Assembly: GCA_051294375.1 (NCBI GenBank) | Contig: CM119265.1 | Coordinates: 6,519,489-6,583,488, forward strand | DNA: 64,000 nucleotides | Reading direction: 5' to 3' | Source of the DNA: Paraspadella gotoi | Lineage: Eukaryota > Chaetognatha | Shown: positions 36,301 through 47,506 of the stretch, in pieces | Layout: each line of letters starts with the position of its first letter | Position numbering within the stretch: position 1 is the stretch's first letter | Position numbers and translations under genes: made by a program | Notes under the pieces: generated by a model | What the model was told of the DNA's origin: nothing | What the model saw: only the letters and a program-made list of their open reading frames with translations | Databases searched by the model: none

Positions 36301-37350
36301 ATCGTCGGAAAACCCGAGTCTGTTGAGAGGTAAGTAAAAAGTAGGAATTGCATCTGTATGTTTAAATAGCATAATATAACCCGCAATCAACAGATTGATA
36401 TGATATCGGTTGTAAATTATTCGTTTAGAAACGAAATTATCTCGTATTAGTTAATTTAAATTACAAATTCTTTAGAGATATATAGATAAATATTTACATT
36501 GTAGTACAATGTAGTACAATTTGTACAGTACAAAACATAATAATATATATAATAATAATATGTACATTGTACAGTAGGCCGGAATAATTTTTAAAAAATA
36601 TCTTATTAATAAGCGCACGGAAGCATTTAAAGATTATTTTATTACTATATAAAGTTAAAAAGGTTTTTTGAATTTTTCAATTTTTTTTAATGGATTCTGA
36701 TAGAGCTTTAAAAGTTAGATAAAGGTTATCAAAACAAATTTTTAAATTTTTTTTGTTTTATTGATAAAAATTTTACAAAACCATAAAATTCAGCCAATGA
36801 TGATGATTTTTCAACATTTTTTCTGTTTTTAACTAATTTCTTATCAAATTTTTAAAAAAATATAATACTAACTTTCATTTAACTTTTCAGGCTTTATAGG
36901 AATCCGTTCTTAAAAAGTAAATTAAAAAAAAAATTTTGACATTTGTTATATATTAATAAATATTTAAAAGCTTCAGTGCAATGAACTAATTCAAAAAGTT
37001 GCATTTAAAATCGATTTAGTAATAAAAGGAAAAAAGAAATTTTTTTGAAAGAATTAGAAGTTATAAAAAGTGTTCAATTTTGGCCCGCCTTATTGTACAG
37101 TGATAAATTATATATTTTTTAAATTATAAGACAAAGGGGTCAATTCTTCTCATGCCACAAATTTAGTCTTAACCAATCTCTGGCAATCTGTTCAGTTCGA
37201 GCAAAAAGACTTCGAGACGAAGCTGAAGCCTACCGAATTAGGCTCGGTCTAAAACCTCAGGAGGAGATGCTCAACACGGATGATGAAATCAAAGCCTTAC
37301 GAGCTAAGGATTCTAAAGCAAACTATTGCTACAGCACTTGGGGATTATAA
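30307..37350 (+). CDS. coiled-coil protein with W/D/G nonapeptide repeats, unknown family
   Basis: Seven exons keep phase: 30307-30481, 31248-31607, 31870-32027, 32093-32233, 32523-32696, 32762-36329 and 37196-37350, giving 1576 residues. The order is: a Gly/Asn-rich N-terminus; a short helical region; long coiled coil (about 180-710); a Pro/Gln/Met-rich linker with repeated NTMPQ-type units (about 735-790); a second helical region (about 830-1010); a Ser/Asn/Gln-rich spacer; then 21 tandem nine-residue units of the form W..D..G.. (1239-1429); and a Lys/Arg/Glu-rich tail. I do not recognise the family. The layout suggests a cytoskeletal, centrosomal or scaffold protein, but that is inference. 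The acceptor of exon 2 lies directly after a dispersed R1 repeat, and intron 1 holds a degenerate AT-rich minisatellite. Confidence 0.82.
30598..30905 (+). repeat. degenerate minisatellite
   Basis: About ten diverged units of roughly 25-32 bp around AGTCAAAATGTTATTT and AAGTCAAAATATTATTT. It lies in intron 1 of the nonapeptide-repeat gene. Confidence 0.6.
31010..31240 (-). repeat. dispersed repeat R1, copy abutting an exon
   Basis: Minus-strand R1 copy. Reading on the plus strand it ends with TTGTACCAATTTCATAA at about 31240, only eight bases before exon 2 begins at 31248. The intron's acceptor region therefore appears to be supplied by the element. Confidence 0.6.
31704..31748. repeat. inverted repeat hairpin
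   Basis: ACAAAAGAAAAATAC and GTATTTTTCTTTTGT arms around a short CAAGAAGTCTTGG centre, inside intron 2 of the nonapeptide-repeat gene. Confidence 0.7.
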
Positions 37351-38107
37351 TTTGAGATAATTGATTGATCTAATTTCTTTAAATTCCTTTACATTTAATA
37401 AAAATAGGTTTAAATTTATTTGTATGGCTTCAGTACTTCTATTAATAATTGTATGTGTCCTAGCTGCACTACTTGGGCAAATCAAATTTTCTAGGACCGA
37501 TCGTTCTTTCTTATTCGTGATTGCTTAACGTTAACATTCAAAACAATTTTTTTTAATTGTCAAAGCAATTCATGAAATTGTCATTGAGAGATCTGCAAAG
37601 TTAAAATTTGCTGCTCCATATCCTAATCTACAAAGGCTTGAATTCCTATTTAATAAAATTCCATTTTAATGTTTTGGAGAATAATATATTATCATATATT
37701 CATAATTCATAATAGAAATTTAAAACATTTCTTAACGAATACAAGTTTAAGTTCATCTTTGCTGATTTTTCAGTTTCCGCATTTGATTTTTGTAAACAAA
37801 TATAAAGCAATGAGTGTGAATAGTTGACACGAGACTAGACGAAAAAAAAATAAAAGGTTTCGTATACACAGTACTTATAACTCGATGGGATAATTGGATT
37901 GCATGTATCAGTTTGCGTTAATTATTAATAATACTAATTAATTATTAATAATATTAATATCATTAATATCACCGTACAAAAAGGATGGTTCCGCCATTCA
38001 TGCTGACAAGAAAGAATATGATATTTTGGTAAGTCCAAACGAAACCTAAAAGATATGGTACAAGCTGGAAAAAATGAGACATTAATTTCTCTTTACTACG
38101 ACAATAA
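37351..38107. other. convergent 3' flanks
   Basis: Stop codons of the plus-strand nonapeptide-repeat gene and the minus-strand zinc-finger gene face each other across about 760 bp. An AATAAA-type signal occurs at about 37399. Otherwise the DNA is AT-rich and featureless. Confidence 0.5.
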
Positions 38108-41100
38108 CTATGTAGCCTCGGATACAGCTTGTTCGACGTCCTGGTCTGCCGTATTCTCCGATTCCGTAGCCGCGGCACATTCCGAGTTCATCTCGATATC
38201 TTCGGCGTTCGCCTCCGGAGCCTCTACCTTTTCGCCTACATCTCCATCCCTTTTGTCGTCTTCCTCTAATTTTTCGTCTGCGTCTTTGTTTTCTCCGTCC
38301 TCATCCCCACCTCCGCCGTTCTCGCTCTTTCCCTCCTCCCTCGCCTCGTCTTCTTCTACCCTCGCCTTCTTCCGCTTTTTTATTTCTCCCTCTTCGTCCG
38401 AGTCGTCGTCGTCGTCGTCGTCATCAGAGTCGGAATCGATTTTGCGCTGAACCCTCTTCTTCATCCTTCTCTTCCCTCCGGTTCTTAGACCCTTTTCTTC
38501 TTTTTCCTCATCGTCCAAACCTTCTTCTTCGTCGGCTTCATCGGGGTCAGCGTCCATTTGGTCGTCGTCGTCGTCCTTTGTCCGTTTCGTTTCATCTGTT
38601 CCTTCAAACTCATTGAGGTTGGCCACGTCTACTTCTTTATCCTCTTCGTCGTCCGCCCAAGAACTGCAATTTAATTAATTAATTATTTAGAGCTTAACAA
38701 TAAAAACCCTCAAAAGATAAACCTTGATTTATCCGATTCGTTGTCGCTCTGATCGTCCTGATTCTTGAGTGCACGAAGAACTGCATCCATTTCGACCGCA
38801 AGCTCTTCCTCTTCGTCGTCATCGCCATCGCTTTCCTGCTCCAGAGGTTCTTCTAATTTGTCTGCGTAAATAACGATTAAGATTAACTAACAGTGTTTGT
38901 AATTGGACATAGTTTTTTTAAAAACTAAACCTGATTTGGTAAAGTCAATGGGTTTCCGTAGTATTGTGGCAATATCCTCTTCTTCCTCGACAGATTTCCG
39001 ACCACAAACTTTATCCAGAACTTTATTCAACGCGCGTTGGGCTTCGAGTTGGTGCTTCTCGAGGTCACCTTGTTCGTAATGGTCGTTGTCACTATCATCC
39101 TGAGCCAAATTTTAAAAAAATTGAATTTACGAAATTATTGAACAAATGTATTCATTCGTTCAACCCACTTCCTCAGTCATCTTTGGTTGTAATCCAAGCG
39201 CATCAAAAATAGTTTTGTTGGATGACGTTTTTTGTTGCCCATTACCTGGAAAATCAAGATAAATTATTAAATTATCATCGCAGGAAACGGACCAGTAGAT
39301 GGATCAGTTATTAAATATGATAAATAAATCTTAAATTTAAATCGACTTGGTACACACCATCTTCGTCGTCGTCAGAATCTTCTACGTCGGCGTCAATCTC
39401 AACGTAACGAGTTTCGGGCTTTTCCGCGTAGGCCGTGCGTCGACTGCATTTAATGAGATGATCACAAAGATCGTTTCCAAACATTGTGGAAAAACCGCAG
39501 ATACACCACCACGGAACAGGTGGAAGCCGCGGTGGTTCCGTTTTGGGTTTTTCCTTCGGAATGCCACCCAGGGCAGTTTCAAAGTCGTCTTCGTCGTCAT
39601 CGCCGAAATCAATTACATCCTCAAAATTCGCGATAGGCCGATCTTTTGGAATAACTTTTCCCTTCTTTTCGAAGTCACCTGTTAGAATTTTGATCTTAGT
39701 TTATTTCTTGTTTATATATGTTTATATATAAATTAACTTGCCAGAATGGAATGAGATCATGTGATCTGAATAGGACTGGGAACACGAAGTCGCAAATGGA
39801 CACAAAGCGCATTCAACGTGCTTTTTGTAATGGGCGATGTGATTCATAGATGACTTGCATTCAACACAACTCGTATCTGGAACCAAAAAAAAAAGTCAAG
39901 TATTTAAGGAGTTTTTTTCAACCAGAACTGCGAATTACATTGCGGCGCAAAAAAAAGTAGTGGTGTATATCAAGCTAACTAGTGGCTATTTCTTTTTTAA
40001 TTTAAAAAAAATATATATAAAAAGTATAGCTCTTTTAAAGAGCAATCGATTGGTGCAGGAAATATTTGAATTGGTTCAGGCAATAGAATATAGAAAGACT
40101 AAGTCAGAGTCTCAAAACGTAATTGGGGAAAAAGATATTTCCCAGAATTAAACTTTATGACACTTCTTTTTCTGACTGATGATTACAATAAAGAATTGAC
40201 AAAATCATAATGGAATTAAAATTTGCTTTACTTTTCTATAAAAATATTTTTTAATTTTTGCCAAATATAGTATTTTAATAAATAATTACTCAAAAAAATA
40301 TTTTTTAAAAAATTCTTAAAATCAAAAAATAATTCTATGACAAAAATAAAAAAAATAGTTTTAATATAATTGTGAGTGCTTATATTTGTCTGCTTCAACA
40401 AAAATGCCATAAGGAAAAATATTTAGATATGAAAAAGCTTTGAAAGTAACCATGGGTAAGTTGTTACTCTACTGCTTTTTCCTTACTTTTAAAAGATTGT
40501 TTTTCCATATAGTTTTCATACTTATTTTAATTAGATTTAGGTTAAAAATGGTTGACACCTATCCCCACAGATATTTGATGCTGAATTTGTTCAGCTAATA
40601 TCATATTATAAATATTTATTATTTAATAATAGGGGAGAGTCATGGATTAAAATTAATTTTTTCTCATCAGATTTTTTGTACCATTCAACTTTGAGGTCCT
40701 ATAACTTTTGAGCACTTTGCACGATTTTATTAGGACTTTATGGCAACGGAAGGAATGCCTGTGATACCCGGGGCGAAGGGTATCTCACAAACTGGCGTAG
40801 GGGCTGCGGACCCTCAGTGACCGCCTCCTGTCACTGGCATGTTCAGACAGGCTCCATCACATTTAAGCCAGAACCTGGATACCCACTGGGTATTACCCAG
40901 GGATTGAACCCGGGACGCACGGATGATGATTTAGCCTGCTCGGCCATTGACACGAGGCTGAGGACGGACAGCAGTGAGTCTTGCTGCCACAACATGGATC
41001 AATCCCTTCAGCTTTCAATACGCTTTGTTTTATAATTCTATATTTTTATGAAATTCATCGATCCAATATAGTTTTTCTAGGTGTGAAACAAGTGGCTACT

Positions 41101-44100
41101 TTTTGTTTGCGCCGCAGTGTACTGCAAACTAAGTATAAATATAATGTCAATCATTAAATTATTAAAATATGTTTAATGTGCTGAATAAAAATTAATAATT
41201 TGCAAGGACCTTGTCTGAGACGAAGAGTCATTCCTGCATAGTCTTTGTCAGTATCTTCCTTCGATTCATCAGTGTCGACGTTGGTTTCGTTAAAAGGATA
41301 ACGAGAGACTTTTTCCTTTACAAACACTAATGTTTTGTCTCCTTTTCCAAAGGTCGAGATTTTAGCGGCGACTTTATTTGGTTGATGAGCATATTGTCGA
41401 TGGGATTTAAGATCCTATAAAAGTTATAAGAGATTGATTTTGCTGAAAAGAACACAATCTAACGTACAACTAACTTTTTTACCTGTGCGGTCAAAAAGGT
41501 CAATAAACAGGTGTTGCATCTTTTTTGCATTGACTGGACTTGATGCTTTTGCAGATGAATGTAATAGTTCTGCGTACGACAATAAGCCGAATCTTCATTA
41601 GTTCCCACTTTTTGGAGCCTATGTCAAAACCAATTTTAAATTTAAATAGTGAATATTACAGGAATCACTGGAACCAAATCTGTTGAATTACTTAATTCAC
41701 AGAAACTGACTGCATGATTAAACTTCAATTCTTTCTCAGTCTACTTACGTAAATATTCTTGTACAATAAAGACAAATAACATTACTGGACCCAGAATGCC
41801 TTTTTATGAAATGGTCCAGCAAATCAGTGTAGAGCGACGACCTATACTTGCAAAGGGTACATTTATATGGCATGTCACATGCCACATGAACGGTAGTCAT
41901 GTGGACTTTCAAAGCGTCTTCGGTTTGTAAGTTCTTGTCGCAAATACGACACATCAGCAATCGCTGAAAAAAGAGAAAAAATTCATTATAAAATTTAATC
42001 ACAAAATCTTAAAGTGAAGAGACAGTATTAATTGTTATGATTTAGTGACAGAACCGTTCAATGTAAGCAGTCCCAGAGCTTCGGACCAGGTTGTAACACC
42101 GTGTTACAGGCGGGTTAAGCGCCCCGTCCCTCTTAACTGCAAGGCGGCCATTGGGCTAGAACCCCAGACCTTTGGGTTGGGAGGCGAATGACTTGTCTCC
42201 GGCACCAATGGCCGCTGATGAACGGTTGGTGGATTTTAGTCCACCATAAAGGATATAGATAATAAGAAACCATAAATACATTTTCAACTTTATACAATTA
42301 TAAATATTATATTAAAAGGCGCTCTATAATTTAGAACGCCGACAACAATAATGTTTATTGGGACCATCTTAAAATCGTTGCAAGCACAAACGATTACGAC
42401 AAAATAAAAATGTTTTTATATTATATGCTAATTTTTATATATTTAATCATTTTGAAATTAAACAAAAAATACTTGTATCAATATGAAAAATATAATTTTA
42501 AAAGATGAGAAACCATATCTAAATTTTTAGCTTCTTACAAATATACATTTTTATCCATTATCCAATTGTAAAAAAGCGTGACGACAAATACGACGACGTC
42601 ATTAAGAAGCCCAAATAACCCTAAATTTCGCCTAAGACGGGCCCGTCTGGAGAGATCAAAAGCGGATAAGCGAAATTTACAAAAAAACAACGAGGGCAAC
42701 ATTATCAATTCACTGGCATTTTACCGGCAACGAGAAATTCATAATGCCATCAGTGGCACAGAACAAGTAATTTATACAGTAGCATCCGTCTAGAATTTCT
42801 GAGACGGCAAGCTCTATAACTCGAGTACAAATGATAATTTGAAAGAGAGTTTTTGTCTTGTTATCGAGTACTCATATGACTACTCCCCCTTCGGTAAGCC
42901 ATTGCTCTACGACCACTTTTGGGAGTGGGATTCCAAGAACCATTTAATATTAAACTCTTACTTGATTACTGAAATGCTGCTTTTCAGCGTGACACTGCAT
43001 TTCGAAGGGAGAATCAAAGTGCTCAAAGCATTGTTTACACGACGTTAAATCTCCCAGTTCGACGCTCTTTTGCTTATTTATATCAATGTGGCCAATGACG
43101 TGGTTGACAGCCTATAATTTGATTTCAAAAAGAGTTTGCTCAGCCAGAGTGACATTTTTCAAAAATCAAATTCATTTAAGTACCTTCAAATTGTTGTAAA
43201 GCATTTTTTCACAGTGCCAACACTTGAATCTAAATCCTCCCTTTTGCTCCGTATAAGACGGTTCGCCTTCCCTCCGTCCATAAAAATACTCATGGATGGG
43301 CAACCAGTTTCCCTTTCCTGCGGGTTTTACGTATTTTGGGACGGCCGTCTTGGCGGCGAGAATGGCTCCTTGATTTGCCGCGGCCCGAATGGCCGCCTGC
43401 TTCGTTTCTTTAGTAGGGACTGATGAAGACTTGGCTTTCTCTTTGGAATCCTTCGCCTCTTTCGCCTTTCGAGCTTCAGAACTTTGTTGCCTCTGCTTGG
43501 CAACATTCTGGTTTTCGATTTCTATTTATAAAAAAAAATTGCTCGATAATACAATAGTATTAAATAAATTTAATGTCTAAAAATCTTATTAAATAAACTG
43601 ACCAGAAATATCGAATGTCTTTGTGGCAACCCTCGTTCTCGACGAAATGCGAACAGGTCCTTCAGAACCCTTTCCAGTTTGCAAGTCTTTGGGTTCATAA
43701 TCTTCGTCGATTCCTCGCTTTTGGCCCTGTTTCAAAATAATTACTTGTCGCTAGAGAGAATTCATACTGTAATGTCTGTATTGTCTGTATTGTCTACTAT
43801 TGAGGTCAAAATCAACAAATGCAACAATTCACCTTTTTTTCTGGGTGACTTCTTGCTTGTGCCGATGCGGGTTTTCCGGGAGGGCCTTTCGATTTTAATT
43901 GGAGCTGAACCTGCGGCACGGTTTGGCCCTGAACCAAAACCAACTTTCCGTTTTGGACGACGTACTGCAAATTACGCTTAGTCGTTTCTTCCGTTCCTTG
44001 CTGGCCCAATTGTTCCGCCAATTTAGCGGTTCTCGGGCCCGGTCTCATCCCCCGCGGAGGTGCTGGAAGCGCCAGTTGAGACTGCTTTTCAGGAGGTGGT

Positions 44101-45582
44101 GGTGGCGGCGGGGGAGGTTGCTCGTCGTCATCTTCCGGTCCGGCCGTATCATTGGAATAATCCGTCGAATAGGTGCGAGGCCCATTGGCGTTTAAGTACT
44201 TTTGAGCTTTAAGAGTTGCTTTGTAATTCTCTACGTCCCTAAACAAAATATCATCATAATTTAAAATTATTATTATTATAATTATATGAGTGTATGTTGC
44301 TGAACTGTATTTCTATCAGTCCCAATCTTACTTCCTGTACTTTTCCAACTGCGCTGGAGTTAATGGGTCGTCTTCGCAATCAAGCATGAGGGATATTTCT
44401 GGCTGTTTAAAATTTCCCTGTTGAGCGGCAAGACCCAGCGGAGCTCCACCTCCCAACCTTCCAAAGAACGACGGCCCCGAAGTAGGCGGGTTGCGGCTCT
44501 GGAGAACTCTCAATCCGCGAAGATCCGGAGAACGTTCGTTCGTTGGAGCCGAGGAGGGAGAGGAGGATAAACCCCCCCGACGTTCTGGGCCACCGCGTCT
44601 TTCACCAAAGGCTAAAATTTTATGTCAATGTGTTAATAAAGTAACCAACCAAACAGTTTCTTAAGTCAACTCACAAGAAGGATATCCACGAGTAGATGGT
44701 GTCGTCCCAGACGGCGAAAGGGCTAACCTCCCGGCTCCACCACTAGCCGGATATCCCCTGGATGGACCACCACGTCCACGAGCTCGACCTCGCCCTCTAC
44801 TGCGCATGTTAGTGCCGCTAGTTGCTCTAATCACTTCGTCTACAATAATGTCATCATCTTCAACACCAACCGTTGGTTCGAAAGAGCCTTAGTAAATTAA
44901 ATTGTTAACTGTTTAGTAAATGCAATAATTATAATTTAACATGAAAATTATAATGTAATGCTGTTAAAGAACATTTTGCTCTATATTTTTTTCATTCTTA
45001 ATAGCATTTATAAAAACTTCACCTGCGAACTTGTTCCTTCGGACTTCCCTATTTTGAGGAAGAAAGAAATATTTGTTCCTTTTGAACAATTGACGATTGC
45101 CAGTCTCGAGACGATTTTGAAGATTTTGTATATATTCCTCATTTCTTCTGTTTTCCAATCCGGCAAGATAAGTCATCCACAGCATCAATGCTCTCATATG
45201 TCCATACTAATTTAAAAAAAGACTGCTTGAGTGAACGGCATAGGAAACCTTTATTGTATTTCGAGAGACTTACATTGTAAGAGTGCATTGATCTGGCAAC
45301 CGCGTGCATGGCAAAAACTAAATCCGTAGGTAAAAATTTTAGACTTCCATCCGACATACTAACGCTCTGTTCTTTGAAAAATTGCCTCTTCAAATGTTGC
45401 ATGCTCGGTGATGGACTATAATCAGTTTTTGTTACAGAAGATAAGTCTCGAATGGACACCCCATATCGTTTGAGAACCGTTTCCGACGTAGCGGTGGCCG
45501 TTTTCGTGGTGCCCATGGTTCCGCTGCTAGATGTGGCTGTGCCTGAACTGCCTTTTCCTGGAGTGTCCGCTGTTTCCGCCAT
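38108..45582 (-). CDS. POGZ: POGZ/ZNF280/row-type C2H2 zinc-finger protein
   Basis: Seventeen minus-strand exons join in phase: 45582-45274, 45206-45023, 44887-44675, 44611-44332, 44238-43833, 43726-43603, 43521-43184, 43111-42962, 41963-41749, 41618-41483, 41414-41210, 39876-39742, 39678-39358, 39245-39169, 39099-38931, 38861-38723 and 38663-38108. The product is 1318 residues. The N-terminal third is low complexity with RGRGRARGRGG and a polyproline run. Residues about 605-900 hold a finger series laid out as in POGZ/ZNF280: FKCWHCEKM, CKQCFEHFDSPFEMQCH, CRICDKNL, CTLCKYRSSLYTDLLDHF, CNTCLLTF, then SCVECKSS and CALCPFATSCSQSYSDH. A CICGF finger follows, then a very acidic C-terminus with basic KKRKK patches. 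Family members are HP1-linked chromatin proteins. I see no DDE transposase domain of the vertebrate POGZ type, so it is nearer Drosophila row. The intron after exon 12 uses a GC donor. Confidence 0.82.
40738..41000 (-). mobile_element. tRNA-Leu/Ser-headed SINE
   Basis: On the minus strand the head reads TGGCCGAGCAGGCTAAA (A box) and, after about 15 bases, CGGGTTCAATCCC (B box), like a Leu or Ser tRNA. The tail (CCAGTGACAGGAGG to GTTGCCATAA) is shared with the S2 elements at 9552 and 20063. It lies in the intron between exons 11 and 12 of the zinc-finger gene. No intact tRNA cloverleaf is present, so this is not a functional tRNA gene. Confidence 0.75.
42046..42249 (-). mobile_element. tRNA-derived SINE S1, copy 3
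   Basis: Inverted copy of the elements at 11949 and 29294, with GGTGGATTTTAGTCC at its outer end reading on plus and the GTAACACGGTGTTAC hairpin. It sits in the zinc-finger gene's intron between exons 8 and 9. Confidence 0.78.
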
Positions 45583-45980
45583 AACTAATAGTAGGTACAA
45601 GTTAAATAGCTAATAAAACATTACATACACGATAAATGTTAATTAAACATTATAAATTGTATTTTTCATAACATGAAAAGTAACTTGATTCGTTGAAATT
45701 AAAAACTGAGAATTACGATCCGATAAGCGATATAAACGTTAATTTTCACACTTTGACTTTGCTTTTGCGAATAAACCGCCTCTTTAACATAACCGATAAC
45801 GTATCTGAATCGCGTTTTTTACTGGTAAATGATATGTCAATTAATTGTTAATATTACTTTTATCATAAATTTTATTATTTTATATATATATATTTTTTAA
45901 TTTTTTTTCTTTTGTCAAGAAAAATTTTACTTATAAATGTAAAGAGTAAGGGATTTTTAGTGAGTGAATATTTTGAGTTG
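45583..45980. promoter_or_regulatory. putative bidirectional promoter
   Basis: The zinc-finger gene (start 45582, minus) and the first likely exon of the RS/RE-rich gene (about 45.98 kb, plus) diverge from this 400-bp stretch. No clear TATA box or core motif stands out. The call rests on gene orientation and spacing only. Confidence 0.35.
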
Positions 45981-47440
45981 TGATGTTCTTCTGTTCGGTC
46001 GTGAGTCTCCCTTTGTTCTCAAGACGGAACTCGGAAAGAGGAGAAAGAGGAGAAGCGAAGAGGAGGAGGAGCGTGGGCGGAAGAGTCAAAGCGGATCTCG
46101 CCATTTTGGATTCGGGGAGAATTGCTTCGACTCCTCGCATTATTGCTACCACGTTTCTTCACCCTTATATCTTACAGGTATGAATAATTTGCCTTTAAAT
46201 ATGTTTATAATATTTTTATTTTTATTCGTTGTTGCAGGACATCGCCTTTTATCAGGTCGGTAAATAAATCATACTGCGCCGGAGGTAGAAGATTCGTTGA
46301 TTCATTTTTTATTTCATAAAAAGTCCGTTAAATTTTGTACGTGTGCTCGCGTTGCACGTGGTATCCATCACGTTCTTAGTGTTTTTTCTTATGGTATTGT
46401 TTTCAATCATTTAATCTAGTCATTATTAAAGCCATCCTTTTCTTTTGTACGGTTTCTTTACAACTTGTTTAATGCACAGTGTTAACTAATTGTTTTTAAT
46501 TATTCTTTTTCCTATTTCTAAGTACCATGTGGTTAACCGATTTCAGCTCTTTGAGATATAAATCAGAATAATATATAATTGCATCGCCTCAAAAGGATAT
46601 TCAGTAACGATGGAGCTTAGTTTGTATAAATCAATTGTGCAAATATTAAATGTTAATATTTTTCTCCCTTTTCACGGTGGCCATTGTTTCAGGCCGAAAC
46701 TTTTTCATAAATCAGTTTGGTTCTCTTTTATCTTCATCAAAGATACGGGTTAGTTAATTTTGTTACTTTTATATGATAAGCGAATGTTACATGATTAAGA
46801 AATCGCATTTAATTTATAAAAAAAAATTTTCGTAAACACGGCTATTTTTTCTAAAGAGAAAGAGAACAATCAAGAAAGAGCTCTCTTATTAAGTAATTGT
46901 TAGACCTGGTTTCAATACAAAGACAAGAGTATTTTTTCTTTTTCTCACTAAAAACCTTAAGCGGTTGTTAGATTTGTTTTTTTTTATCGAAAGTCTGTTT
47001 GTAATCTTAATAAATACAACCAATCGTCCGGAAAAAGCTATGAGCAGCATTTTACGTGAAGATGTTCTGAAGAAGGTATCTGGAGGTCAAAGAACGCCTC
47101 AGCATGAGCTTCATTCTTCAGTCAGCGCAGCACAGGAGGAAGCCTGATTACCTAGCTTCCGAATTAGTCGTCAACCTTCCTTAGCCCTTTTCATCTCCCG
47201 GCACCATCTCTTTGCTCTTGGTCATACATTGGGGAAGGCTCTTCATCCTCGATATCTTTTACCACGCAGATACATTCATCAAACTTCATAACGCAAACGT
47301 ATCCCGTTATCAAACAGGTTCTTTCTTTTATGTAATAAATTCATATTGCTTGAACACATTTTTTAATTTAACTATTTATATTTTTCTAGTGCTTGTGGAC
47401 TTATACTGGAAAGCGTAATCGTGTCAAGGGAATACAAGTG
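45980..47440 (+). other. likely 5' exons of the RS/RE-rich gene, unresolved
   Basis: Several segments look spliced: one ending CTTACAG at about 46176 before GTATGA; a tiny one after TTGTTGCAG at about 46239; 46692-46747 (after GTTTCAG, before GTTAGT); about 47170-47310 (before GTTCTT); and 47390-47430 (before GTAAGT). Several frames link in phase to the exon at 47507, but no upstream ATG is convincing. They may be 5' UTR. Confidence 0.35.
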
Positions 47441-47506
47441 GTAAGTTAAATTTATGCTATGTTGGCCTAGAAAAACTTGTAGCCTAAAATAAGATAACAT
47501 TTTCAG

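Noticed and set aside
39678-39737. GT donor at 39737 for zinc-finger exon 12
   Set aside because: It gives an immediate stop in the next exon; the GC donor keeps the frame.
40880-40990. Functional tRNA-Leu or tRNA-Ser on the minus strand
   Set aside because: A and B boxes are good but the acceptor stem and anticodon arm do not pair, and the tail is a dispersed repeat.
40817-41035. Plus-strand 72-residue frame
   Set aside because: It runs antisense through the tRNA-headed SINE.
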